64,000 nt of DNA from an uncultured Anaerolineae bacterium (GTDB taxonomy: Bacteria > Chloroflexota > Anaerolineae > Aggregatilineales > Phototrophicaceae): NCBI GenBank assembly GCA_934216615.1, contig CAKQCB010000001.1, positions 806,001 to 870,000 of the forward strand. Direction: 5' to 3'. Positions within the stretch are counted from its first letter, which is position 1, and each line of letters starts with the position of its first letter. The notes below the pieces were generated by a model. The model searched no databases. It saw only the letters and a list, made by a program, of their open reading frames with translations, and was not told the DNA's origin. Positions 18,453 to 26,354 of this stretch are shown here, one piece after another. The translations under genes and the position numbers were made by a program.

Positions 18453-18794
18453 ATGGCAACTGAGCAAAGTGTGGTACGGGTAATCCGCTGGAGCGGTGGT
18501 CAACACCCTACACTCTCCACAATCACCCGACAAATGCAAAAAGAAGGTTTGCGACCCTACACTTGGGACAACACACCGAATCACCGTTATGCAGTTCGCA
18601 GTCATGGTTACCTCAAAGTTTTGTATGTCATTGCAGGCACACTCGAAATCACCCTCCCCGACAGCAATCAAAGTGTAAAACTTCGCTCTGGCGACCGCGT
18701 TGAAATTCCCGCGGGTATTCGTCATGGTGCGATTGTCGGTTCACATGGGGCGCAATGTGTTGAAGCCGCAGGTAAACTAACAAACGTTCGTTAA
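18453..18794 (+). CDS. Cupin-domain protein
   Basis: The 113-residue product is a single small beta-barrel cupin. The second cupin motif region DRVEIPAGIRHGAIVGSHGAQCVEA is recognisable, with the PAG-I-xHG turn and one His that could help bind metal; the first motif (RSHGYLKVLYVIAGTLEITL) keeps the GxLE turn and a single His. Many such proteins bind metal or a small ligand without catalysis. ATG 18453 is preferred over TTG 18429 because GAGG lies at suitable distance and the extra residues do not extend the fold. A terminator follows 30 bp after the stop, ending the unit that starts at 15235. Confidence 0.75.
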   Translation: MATEQSVVRVIRWSGGQHPTLSTITRQMQKEGLRPYTWDNTPNHRYAVRSHGYLKVLYVIAGTLEITLPDSNQSVKLRSGDRVEIPAGIRHGAIVGSHGAQCVEAAGKLTNVR

Positions 18795-18825
18795 ACCACG
18801 TACTAAACCCTATCAATTAAAAATT

Positions 18826-18849
18826 GCCGCCCCTCACAAGCGGCTTTTT
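18826..18849 (+). terminator. Intrinsic terminator after the cupin gene
   Basis: GCCGC (18826-18830) pairs with GCGGC (18840-18844) around a 9-base loop and is followed by TTTTTC. It is short, but the placement 30 bp after the stop codon is right. Confidence 0.65.
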
Positions 18850-18891
18850 CATTTCTTACAGAGTATTCACCTGCATCTGCAAGGTGTCGTG

Positions 18892-18897
18892 TATAAT
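18892..18897 (+). promoter_or_regulatory. Candidate -10 box before the sulfite-oxidase-like gene
   Basis: TATAAT lies 34 bp before the TTG start at 18932 and just past the terminator of the preceding unit, so a promoter is expected here. No clear -35 is visible. The flanks (CGTGTATAATAAC) match those at 15186. Confidence 0.4.
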
Positions 18898-18931
18898 AAC
18901 GAGGATTGTGGTTCGGAAGAGGTAAGCCAAC

Positions 18932-19741
18932 TTGCTGATTAGACATACAGAAGTTCCCCAAAGTTACAGCCCTGCTCCTGTTGTTAACCCAAGTTTCTGG
19001 TCATTTTCAATCCGTGGGGATGTTCAACACCCCTTAATTGTTTCTTATGCCGACCTCCAAAACTATCCATTTGTAGAACTTTCGGTTCTGATCACACACG
19101 GAACATCCAAACCACCGTACAGCATCAAAACAGGGCGTTGGTCAGGGGTACTTCTCTCCAATTTATTGTCAGTCATGACGATTCGCGATGATGTGCAATT
19201 TGCGCACATTCAATCAGCGAATGGGTACACCACCGTTTTGCCCTTTCATATTTTAAACACCGCGCTTCTTGCCACCCATTACAACGGTGAGACGCTCACC
19301 CACTCACAAGGTGCGCCTGCGCGGTTGATTGTTCCGCGAACGGCCAGTTTCAAAATGCCAAAATGGGTACAGACAATCGAGCTTACCTCACAGCCCAAAG
19401 CGGGTTTCTGGGAAATGCGCGGGGCATCGCTTGAGGGGCGCGTTGAACCCTTTATCACCGTCGAACCGCTAGCGTCACAAACGCACAATAAGCCCGTTCA
19501 AATAAGCGGTACAGCCGTTGATTTTGATTCTCGCATCCATCAGGTGGAGATAAATATTGACTCGCAGGGGTGGGTTCCCGCTCAAATTCACCATGATGAT
19601 TATGGGCAAACTCTATGGACAATCGATTGGGTGCCTCAATTCAGTGGAATCTATTCAGTCGATTACCGCGCGCTTGATGTCCATCGTCAACGCATCGCCA
19701 CAGCGCATCATCCCCTGCTCTTGCAAATCAAGGATTCCTAG
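18932..19741 (+). CDS. Sulfite-oxidase-like (molybdopterin fold) protein lacking the Mo-binding Cys
   Basis: The 269-residue protein aligns by eye with the sulfite oxidase family. It has the FSIRGDV..PLIVSYADL opening, the RWSGVLLSNLL segment (69-79), GAPARLIVP, a KMPKWVQTIEL segment, and then a C-terminal Mo-co dimerisation-like beta domain (about 185-268, ISGTAVDFDSRIHQVEINID). The invariant Cys that ligates molybdenum, expected on the strand ending LSVLITHG (about residue 55), is absent, and the whole protein contains no Cys. Enzyme activity by the known mechanism is therefore unlikely. No signal peptide is visible. The start is TTG 18932 with AGAGG upstream. It sits 6 bp before a Tat-signal protein and 1 kb before ccdA. 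Confidence 0.75.
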   Translation: MLIRHTEVPQSYSPAPVVNPSFWSFSIRGDVQHPLIVSYADLQNYPFVELSVLITHGTSKPPYSIKTGRWSGVLLSNLLSVMTIRDDVQFAHIQSANGYTTVLPFHILNTALLATHYNGETLTHSQGAPARLIVPRTASFKMPKWVQTIELTSQPKAGFWEMRGASLEGRVEPFITVEPLASQTHNKPVQISGTAVDFDSRIHQVEINIDSQGWVPAQIHHDDYGQTLWTIDWVPQFSGIYSVDYRALDVHRQRIATAHHPLLLQIKDS

Positions 19742-19747
19742 TTCCTG

Positions 19748-20626
19748 ATGTCTATTTCACGTCGTGATTTTATGAAGTTGTTGGGGATCAGCGGTATCAG
19801 TAATGGCGCGGGCATCCTCAACTTTCCCATTTCAGAAATGTTCATTTCAGGGTCAATAGCACCTGCTCACAGCTTGTATGGGCGGGCGCTCTCGACTGTA
19901 CCCGTGTACGCGTCTACCTCAACCGAATCAGCCGTTTTGCGCCATCTCTTTCCGGATACCGTGATCCCTTTTGAAAATGCGCATGAGTGGCAATCTCTGC
20001 CTGATGGGTTTGTTCTGCGTGACGCGTTTCAGCCGATGCACATCCCTGCCCATCAAACCAACCCAGAAGCCATCGCCGGTTCGACGCTTGTCGAAGTAGT
20101 CGGCCCATCGGCAGCGGTCTATGCGTATGCTGACGTTCGTTCCCCCATCCACACGCGGATTGGTCACGGCGGTACAGCGATAGCGGTCAATCATTTAGAT
20201 ATCCAAAACGAACGTTGGTATGAATTGAACATCGGCGGGAAGATGTATTGGTCACTGGCTAACCGTTGGAAACCAGCAGAAGTCATACCAAACCCATCTC
20301 GCACACTGCTCACGTTAGACACGGCGCGTCATCAATTAAACGCAAACTCTCTATGGGATGTGTCTGTTTTCCATTCGCCCTTAGTTCAAGGCCAGTACGA
20401 GTTAGTCGATCATCTTCCTGTAGATGCGACAGAAACGTACAGCGGTGTCGCGTGGGTCACGGTTTGGCAGTGTCAGGATCAACAAATCCGTATGGGGGGC
20501 GCTTATTGGCATCATCAATTTGGACGCTCTAGCGTCGGGTTGATCACCCCTGAAATACAACTTCCGCCGTTTATCGCTCAACAATTGTATGCCAGCCCAA
20601 GAGGAAGCACGCTGATTATTCGTTAG
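19748..20626 (+). CDS. Tat-exported protein with SH3-like repeats and a degenerate YkuD (L,D-transpeptidase-like) domain
   Basis: Residues 1-30 carry a twin-arginine signal (SRRDFMKLLGISG), so the folded protein is exported. Two SH3-like segments follow (about 40-95 and 110-175, the second with VYAYADVRSPIHTRIG and RWYELNI). From about 180 the sequence resembles a YkuD domain: TLDTARHQLNA, GQYELVDHLP, GVAWVTVW, and GGAYWHHQFGRSSVGL (250-265). In active enzymes this last part reads HG..WH..FG..SHGC; here the His is Gly and the catalytic Cys is Leu265, so transpeptidation is not expected. It may be a wall-binding scaffold. The YkuD relation is an inference by eye. ATG 19748 follows the previous stop by 6 bp. 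Confidence 0.65.
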   Translation: MSISRRDFMKLLGISGISNGAGILNFPISEMFISGSIAPAHSLYGRALSTVPVYASTSTESAVLRHLFPDTVIPFENAHEWQSLPDGFVLRDAFQPMHIPAHQTNPEAIAGSTLVEVVGPSAAVYAYADVRSPIHTRIGHGGTAIAVNHLDIQNERWYELNIGGKMYWSLANRWKPAEVIPNPSRTLLTLDTARHQLNANSLWDVSVFHSPLVQGQYELVDHLPVDATETYSGVAWVTVWQCQDQQIRMGGAYWHHQFGRSSVGLITPEIQLPPFIAQQLYASPRGSTLIIR

Positions 20627-20700
20627 GCGAACATCACGAAAGTTTCACTCAAGCTAAGCCATCAATGTAAGTAAGTTTTGATTATTTTTGAGGCAGTTCG

Positions 20701-21777
20701 GTGCAGTTAACAATTACGCTCGCATTTCTGGCAGGTCTAGTTTCCTTCTTATCACCCTGTGTTTTACCGCTTGTCCCCGCATATATCAGTTATATGGGCG
20801 GGCGGGTGACGAACACAGTTTCCGCACAAACTAGCGGGACTGCGGTCTTAGCACAGCCGACCCTACTCAGTCGGCTCAGCACGCTCACACACGGGTTCGC
20901 GTTCGTCGCGGGGTTCACCTTCATCTTTGTGGTGATCGGGTTACTCAGCACTGCTTTTGTTCGCCAAATTGGGCGACAAGATATCATCCTCGCTACGCGC
21001 ATCATCTCGCACATCGGCGGGATTGTGATCATCTTCTTCGGCCTGCATTATATGGGGGTGATCCGCACTGGCATTCAAAAATTTTTGCAAACCCCCACCC
21101 TCTATAAAAACCCGTTGAGCAGTCTGATTTTTGGCGTGCTGATGACGGCACTCATCGTCTGGGCGCTCATCGACGCGTTGCTCATTATTCCAGTCCTCGC
21201 GGTTTTCTGGTTGTGGCTTTTCTTAGCGGGCGCATTCACACGGACAGAGCTATTCTGGAAAAAAACCTTAAACCGCTTGCTCATCTCTTTATATGCGGAT
21301 ACACGCCGTCAACGCGTAGCCAAAGGCCAACAAAGTTATAGCACATCCGCCTTGATGGGGATCGTCTTTGCTGCAGGCTGGACACCGTGCATCGGCCCAA
21401 TTTACGGAAGCATCCTCACGATGGCAATGACGGGACAAGATGTAAGCGAAGCCGGATTTCTGCTCATGGCATACGCGCTCGGTCTCGGCATCCCCTTTCT
21501 AGCAGCGGCATTTTTATTGGACAGCGCTCAATCTTTACTGCGTAAACTTCAGCGCCATATTCATACCATTGAACGTTTTGCAGGCGTCATGTTGGTAGTG
21601 ATTGGGCTTCTCATCGCGACAGAAAGATTACAGACCCTCAGCCAAAACTTTGCCGTCCAATTTGCGGATTTTTCCTACAATCTTGAAGAATGTGTGATTG
21701 AGCTGAATAGCGGAGAAATAAATTTTGGAGGGTTTATCAGTTGTATTGGCGACGCGAATAACCCCCAAATCTCGTGA
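20701..21777 (+). CDS. ccdA: CcdA/DsbD-type thiol-disulfide transporter with an enlarged middle region
   Basis: CcdA passes electrons from cytosolic thioredoxin across the membrane to outward-facing thiol proteins, for cytochrome c maturation or disulfide reduction. The paired membrane cysteines are present in SPCVLPLVPAYISYMGG (Cys20) and GWTPCIGPIYGSIL (Cys230). They lie about 210 residues apart instead of the usual 120 or so: an extra region (about 120-205) adds two long hydrophobic segments (IFGVLMTALIVWALI and IIPVLAVFWLWLFLAG) and a basic loop. Length is 358 residues against about 235 in common CcdA. The start is GTG 20701 with GAGG upstream. It overlaps the next gene (thioredoxin-like) by 4 bp, so the two work as a pair. 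Confidence 0.88.
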   Translation: MQLTITLAFLAGLVSFLSPCVLPLVPAYISYMGGRVTNTVSAQTSGTAVLAQPTLLSRLSTLTHGFAFVAGFTFIFVVIGLLSTAFVRQIGRQDIILATRIISHIGGIVIIFFGLHYMGVIRTGIQKFLQTPTLYKNPLSSLIFGVLMTALIVWALIDALLIIPVLAVFWLWLFLAGAFTRTELFWKKTLNRLLISLYADTRRQRVAKGQQSYSTSALMGIVFAAGWTPCIGPIYGSILTMAMTGQDVSEAGFLLMAYALGLGIPFLAAAFLLDSAQSLLRKLQRHIHTIERFAGVMLVVIGLLIATERLQTLSQNFAVQFADFSYNLEECVIELNSGEINFGGFISCIGDANNPQIS

Positions 21778-22322
21778 GTCACAAGTTTATTCAACCGCTC
21801 GGAATCGGCTTTGCCCTGCTCTGTTTTTTCACAGCAGGGTTTCTTTTGCATCAAGGGGGTTTACCTGAACGTGCCGAGTTCACCGGCATCATGATCGACG
21901 CAGAACACTTCGCCCCCGAAGTCAATCAACAAGCCCCGCCCCTTTTTTTATCACGGTTTAGAGAAAACCGCGCCATCACGCTGACAGAATATGAAGGCCA
22001 ATTTCTGATCCTAAATTTTTGGGCAACGTGGTGCATCCCCTGTCGTGTCGAATCACAAGTATTCAATGAACTGCTCGCGAAATATCCAGAGGTTGCTATC
22101 GTCGCCGTGAATACGGGAGACAGCGATCAAGATGTCAGCCGTTGGGTGGAAGAATTACGTCCTGCATACACAATCGGTTTAGACCCCCCTGGGGCCGTGA
22201 CCAGCCTCTATGCAGTGCGTGGTTTGCCAACGACTTTTGTAATTTCGCCTGAAGGGATTATTATTGAAATTCTTTACGGGCCTGTGATTTTGCCTCAATT
22301 AGAACAATTCATTCGCACTTGA
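21774..22322 (+). CDS. TlpA/ResA-like membrane-anchored thioredoxin
   Basis: This 182-residue protein has one N-terminal membrane anchor (IGFALLCFFTAGFLL) and an outward thioredoxin domain. The active site is WATWCIPCRVE (Cys87, Cys90), and the cis-Pro segment GLPTTFVISPEG is present, as in ResA/TlpA/CcmG proteins that reduce apocytochrome c or other exported thiols. GTG 21774 overlaps the stop of ccdA (GTGA), a clear sign of coupled translation with its electron donor. No cytochrome c gene lies in the window, so the client is unknown. Confidence 0.92.
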   Translation: MSHKFIQPLGIGFALLCFFTAGFLLHQGGLPERAEFTGIMIDAEHFAPEVNQQAPPLFLSRFRENRAITLTEYEGQFLILNFWATWCIPCRVESQVFNELLAKYPEVAIVAVNTGDSDQDVSRWVEELRPAYTIGLDPPGAVTSLYAVRGLPTTFVISPEGIIIEILYGPVILPQLEQFIRT

Positions 22323-22352
22323 CGCTATTTCTCACATCAGGATTTTTTGCTT

Positions 22353-23168
22353 ATGACACCATCACCTGCACCAAAGCAGAGCCTCGGCTTACGGCTCAAC
22401 ATTCTCACCTTACGTTTTGCACGTCATTGGCTTCGTTACGCGCTGATCTTTCTAGGGCTTTATGCTACGCTCCCTTTTGTCGCCCCTACCTTGATGAAAT
22501 TAGGACTCGAAGGTCCCGCGCGCGTTCTTTATATGGCCTACAGCCCATTCTGTCACCAGTTTGCCTTCAGGTCCTTTTTCTTATTTGGCGAACAACCTGC
22601 GTATCCACGCGCGATTACAGGGACGAGCGAGACGCCGTTTGAGTCGGTCATCGCGAATGATCCGATTTTCTACAGCCACTATGCCTATTGGTTCCGCGCC
22701 TATAACAGCGAAGTGGAACCCCCTGCAAACTTCCCTGAACAAGCAGAGATGGTTCAGTTCACGCCGTGGTATCAGTTTGCCTCGCGTGATTTTGTTGGCA
22801 ACGATCAAGTAGGTTACAAAGTGAGCTTGTGTGAACGGGATGTCGCCATTTATCTGATGATGTTCCTCGGCGGGTTTTTATACAGTCGGCCTTTTGTGCG
22901 TCGTCGTTTACGTCCTGTCCCGCTCTTGCTTTATATCTTCTTGGGGCTAGGGCCAATTGGTATTGATGGGGTCAGTCAGTTACTGGGATATCCCCCCTTT
23001 AATCTATGGGAAGCGCGCGAAACCCTTCCGATCTTCAGAGTATTAACAGGTGCAGTCTTTGGGTTTATGACCGCGTGGTTGGTCTTTCCTCACTTTGACA
23101 TCTCGATGCGTGAAACCCGTGAAGAAATCGAACTGAAGCTGGCGAATAAAGGGATCGTAGTGAAGTAG
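22353..23168 (+). CDS. DUF2085 membrane protein
   Basis: The 271-residue product shows the DUF2085 pattern: an early PFCHQFAFRSFFLFGEQPAYPR segment, a later CERDVAIYLMMFLGGFLYSR segment, and GPIGIDGVSQLLGYPPFN ahead of the last helices. About four or five membrane segments are present, plus a roughly 80-residue loop (residues about 85-160) between them. The function of this family is unknown; conserved Cys and His suggest metal or redox chemistry, which would fit its place directly after the CcdA/TlpA pair. A TTG two codons upstream is an alternative to ATG 22353. It is the last gene before a bidirectional terminator. Confidence 0.8.
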   Translation: MTPSPAPKQSLGLRLNILTLRFARHWLRYALIFLGLYATLPFVAPTLMKLGLEGPARVLYMAYSPFCHQFAFRSFFLFGEQPAYPRAITGTSETPFESVIANDPIFYSHYAYWFRAYNSEVEPPANFPEQAEMVQFTPWYQFASRDFVGNDQVGYKVSLCERDVAIYLMMFLGGFLYSRPFVRRRLRPVPLLLYIFLGLGPIGIDGVSQLLGYPPFNLWEARETLPIFRVLTGAVFGFMTAWLVFPHFDISMRETREEIELKLANKGIVVK

Positions 23169-23236
23169 TTCTTCGTAAGACACTAAACGAGATCAAACGC
23201 TACACGCTCAAAAGCGTCATCATACATAGCCTTCAA

Positions 23237-23270
23237 ACAAAACACCCTGCTGATGTGCAGGGTGTTTTGT
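23237..23270. terminator. Bidirectional intrinsic terminator between convergent units
   Basis: A perfect 14-bp inverted repeat (23237-23250 with 23257-23270, loop TGATGT) has A-rich and T-rich outer arms. It lies between the DUF2085 gene (plus) and the pseudopilin-like gene (minus) and should stop both transcripts. Confidence 0.9.
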
Positions 23271-23298
23271 TACTCGTTAAAGAAAGGACTATTAAACA

Positions 23299-26200
23299 TT
23301 ATTCATTGGGACCACCCGTCCAAGTACCGCATGTAGCAGCAGCGCTGGCAGTGCCGATACTTGGTGTTATTGGGTAACCTGTTGGACTTATGCCTGTGAT
23401 TACAACGCGGTATGTTCCTGGAACCCCCAAACTCGCACTGTATACGGAACTTGCACCTGTACCAGTTGCGGTCAAACCACTAAATGACCCAGCAAAGTGA
23501 GGCAAATCATACCAGTTCGGATTTACGTAGCGCTCAACACGATAGTATACAGTAACCCCAGCAGGCATTTGCGCACCAGTATTTCGAATAGATATACCTG
23601 AACTATTTGCCGACAAACAGATAGCTTGCACATTTAATTGAACCGGCACGGGTAAAGGAGTAAATGTCAACGTATTTGTTGGCGTGTTGCTGGGCGTACG
23701 GGTCGGCGTATTGCTGGGCGTACGGGTCGGCGTAAACGTATAGCTTGGTGTACGGGTTGGCGTAGACGTCGGCGTGTTACTGGGTGTAAACGTATTGCTC
23801 GGCGTAAACGTTGGCGTACGCGTTGGTGTGCGCGTTGGTGTACGCGTTGGTGTACGCGTTGGCGTGCGCGTTGCCGTATTGCTGGGCGTAAACGTACGCG
23901 ACGGTGTATACGTATGCGACGGCGTAAACGTATTCGACGCTGTATACGTACTTGTTGGCGTATTGCTTGGCGTACGGGTCGGCGTAATAGTTGGCGTACG
24001 GGTTGGTGTACGGGTATTGCTTGGCGTACGGGTTGGTGTACGCGTTGGCGTATTGCTGGGTGTAAACGTACGCGACGGTGTAAAGGTACGGGATGGCGTA
24101 AACGTATTCGTTGCCGTTGGCGCAACACAACTTACGACCGAAATAACGGTTGACACTTCTGGAGCAAATACCATGCCCGGAGGCAGGTCCTGAGTCTCAA
24201 ACCGAATACGCCAGTCCACTCCATAGTAAGGTGGAACATTCTGCGTAATCGTCTTTGTCTCATTGGTACCAATAGGCGCGATAGGCCCATTTGTCACATA
24301 TTGCCAGCCCCCCCATCCTGCCCAACGTTCTATCACGTAGCTGATCGTCCAAGCAGGGCTATATCCTGGGTTTACCGGCCACCCTGTGTTCGTCAGCTGC
24401 CAAGTGATTGTCCCCGTTGTGTTACAGGTTCCAGCCACAGAGAGGATCACTGGCGGTAGGTTCGTCGGCGTATTCGTCGGTGTAAAGGTATTGGTTGGTG
24501 TGAACGTATTCGTCGCTGTATTCGTCGGTGTACGTGTAAACGTTTGTGTCGGCGTGAATGTAGGTGTCGATGTTGCACCACAGCGAGCGTCAGGAATGTA
24601 ACCTAAATATTCACCTGTGATGATTAATGGAGACCCATGGCTTGAGCCTGAAAGTTGATCGCTATACCATGCAACACGCCAGTAATCACCACCACCCTGT
24701 TCACTGTGGATGAGTTCAAACCGATAGGGCGTGCCACCCGCTAAATCATAGCTTGAGCTTGTAGCGGCACCCGGCCAACCCGTATAGCTTTGACCATTAT
24801 TCCAATCCGCAGTCAAAATATGTTCAGGGTTGTCATCCAAATTGACATCTAAGAAGAACTGGCTGGTATCGTCTGAGATCATTCTAAAGGTATAAGTTCC
24901 TGATGATGGCGGAACGATATAGCCGATGGTGCGATCAAAGAAGTTACTTGCGTCCGGCGAAGATTGTGGAATGTCCAAACGGTTAATAAACATACACACA
25001 TCTGGCATACCACTGCGTGCGATGTTCATTTCCTGATTAAAGTTGCCATTTCCATTATGGAACACTAAACGGACAACTTGATCTAAGGTCACGGGCGTTG
25101 AAGTAGCCGTGAATGTTGGAGTATGGGTAAACGTACTCGTAAACGTATTTGTCTCGGTCGGCGTGTCCGTATTTGTAGGCGTATTTGTAGGAATAGTGGA
25201 TGGCGGTTCAGGCACTTCACCACTGAGCGGTACAGGTCGTGGGTTACGGAAGGTTTCGTTCACCGCGGTACGACGCGCCTGTAATGGCAAGTAGGATGCC
25301 AAACCAAGCGGAGTAATTAAGGGGTGATTGAACGTGACCACAATCCAGATTGTATCGCCAGGACCACCGGGATCTAACCACGGCATGCCTGCGTTTTGCG
25401 TCCATCCAGCAGCTTCTAAATCACTGCCTGGTTGAGGTTGTTCTTGCAAGACGCATACAGGAGCGCGCAAATCCGGCCCTTCAATATCTTCATCAAAGCG
25501 CCGTGCCGGCTGTCCAGCCGTAGGATCGTTTGTATCCTGCAGTTTATTACGGGTGCTACAAATCATCAGATCAAACCAGCCGGGCTGGTCTGAGCCGAAC
25601 AGATCATTGTATTGACCCGAACCCAGAGGAATTTCAGGGCGATACCAGACGTAATACCATGGAATACCACTAGGGCTTTCGCTACCCGTGTAAGGCGTTG
25701 TTGGGTTTACGAAAATAGACTCTCCAAGAGCTAAGCCAGCCGCACCACGGCGCGCTTCGTTGTATACGGAGAGGATACGGGCAAGGTCACGGCGACGGAA
25801 TTGATCATCTTGATCAGAAGGATCGCAATCATCACCACCATACCAGCTAGCATATAAGCTCTCAGGGCCACCCATATAAATTTCGACTTCATGCGCGTCA
25901 CGAGTACCACTGGCGGGGCGGGTTGTCATGTCTCTTGTATTCAAGAAAACAAGCGTTCCCCGTTGGCTGGCAAGACTCTGATACGTGCTTTGTAACCCTG
26001 CATTTGGATGTGCGCCATTATATTGAGGATAAGTCGCTGTACTGACATTCGAAGCAATACACGGCACAATGGAGTCAAAATCGCTAGGGAAAGTCGGGTC
26101 AAAGTTTTTACGGATGGCATACAAATCTTCGTTATATGCCCCCGTCGTTGCATAGCGTGCAGCCGCACGGGCGGCATTCTGCAACGTTACCCATGCCTGG

Positions 26201-26328
26201 AATATACGACCAAATTCGATAATCCCAAACAGCAAAAGTAGAAGAATGGGCAAGGTGATGGCAAATTCTGCCATGGTTTGCCCACGCCTTGAAGAAAAAT
26301 ACTTACTTTTTGTACTTGTAATATTCAT
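23299..26328 (-). CDS. TadE-like giant pseudopilin with PA14-like domain and Thr-Pro stalk
   Basis: The N-terminus is a type IV-like prepilin leader: [11 protein letters not shown] with Gly before Gln and Glu at +5, then one hydrophobic helix, as in TadE minor pilins. About 350 residues of extracellular sequence follow. Next comes a PA14-like beta domain (about 415-565; [42 protein letters not shown]), a domain often tied to carbohydrate binding. A short domain and a long Thr-Pro-Ser/Arg repeat (about 735-893) come next, then a C-terminal beta domain. Two shorter Thr-Pro linkers flank the PA14 part. ATG 26326-26328 has AGGGGA upstream and gives a short leader; the frame also opens at ATG 26355, overlapping the upstream stop. 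It is probably a surface adhesin or pilus-tip protein. Confidence 0.8.
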   Translation of the reverse strand: MNITSTKSKYFSSRRGQTMAEFAITLPILLLLLFGIIEFGRIFQAWVTLQNAARAAARYATTGAYNEDLYAIRKNFDPTFPSDFDSIVPCIASNVSTATYPQYNGAHPNAGLQSTYQSLASQRGTLVFLNTRDMTTRPASGTRDAHEVEIYMGGPESLYASWYGGDDCDPSDQDDQFRRRDLARILSVYNEARRGAAGLALGESIFVNPTTPYTGSESPSGIPWYYVWYRPEIPLGSGQYNDLFGSDQPGWFDLMICSTRNKLQDTNDPTAGQPARRFDEDIEGPDLRAPVCVLQEQPQPGSDLEAAGWTQNAGMPWLDPGGPGDTIWIVVTFNHPLITPLGLASYLPLQARRTAVNETFRNPRPVPLSGEVPEPPSTIPTNTPTNTDTPTETNTFTSTFTHTPTFTATSTPVTLDQVVRLVFHNGNGNFNQEMNIARSGMPDVCMFINRLDIPQSSPDASNFFDRTIGYIVPPSSGTYTFRMISDDTSQFFLDVNLDDNPEHILTADWNNGQSYTGWPGAATSSSYDLAGGTPYRFELIHSEQGGGDYWRVAWYSDQLSGSSHGSPLIITGEYLGYIPDARCGATSTPTFTPTQTFTRTPTNTATNTFTPTNTFTPTNTPTNLPPVILSVAGTCNTTGTITWQLTNTGWPVNPGYSPAWTISYVIERWAGWGGWQYVTNGPIAPIGTNETKTITQNVPPYYGVDWRIRFETQDLPPGMVFAPEVSTVISVVSCVAPTATNTFTPSRTFTPSRTFTPSNTPTRTPTRTPSNTRTPTRTPTITPTRTPSNTPTSTYTASNTFTPSHTYTPSRTFTPSNTATRTPTRTPTRTPTRTPTRTPTFTPSNTFTPSNTPTSTPTRTPSYTFTPTRTPSNTPTRTPSNTPTNTLTFTPLPVPVQLNVQAICLSANSSGISIRNTGAQMPAGVTVYYRVERYVNPNWYDLPHFAGSFSGLTATGTGASSVYSASLGVPGTYRVVITGISPTGYPITPSIGTASAAATCGTWTGGPNE
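23650..24122. repeat. Degenerate tandem repeats coding the Thr-Pro stalk
   Basis: On the minus strand this stretch encodes about 158 residues built from [11 protein letters not shown] and TFTPS units. The DNA is a dense array of near-identical 6-18-mers such as GGCGTACGGGTTGGTGTACG, with runs of perfectly repeated units near 23812-23880. Smaller arrays of the same kind lie near 24465-24570 and 25105-25195 in the same gene. Such arrays change length easily by slippage or recombination. Confidence 0.85.
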
Positions 26329-26354
26329 GGGATCCCCTAGCTCCATGTTCGCCA

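Noticed and set aside
22319..22642. Plus-strand open frame of 107 codons after the TlpA-like gene
   Set aside because: It overlaps the DUF2085 gene in another frame, and that gene has recognisable family motifs.
23667..24130. Minus-strand Arg- or Tyr-rich open frames
   Set aside because: These are alternate frames of the same repeat array and have no coding evidence.
23774..24193. Plus-strand open frame coding a Val-Gly-rich repeat protein
   Set aside because: It is the antisense shadow of the Thr-Pro repeats of the minus-strand pseudopilin; repeats without stops leave several frames open. No start signal or domain supports it.
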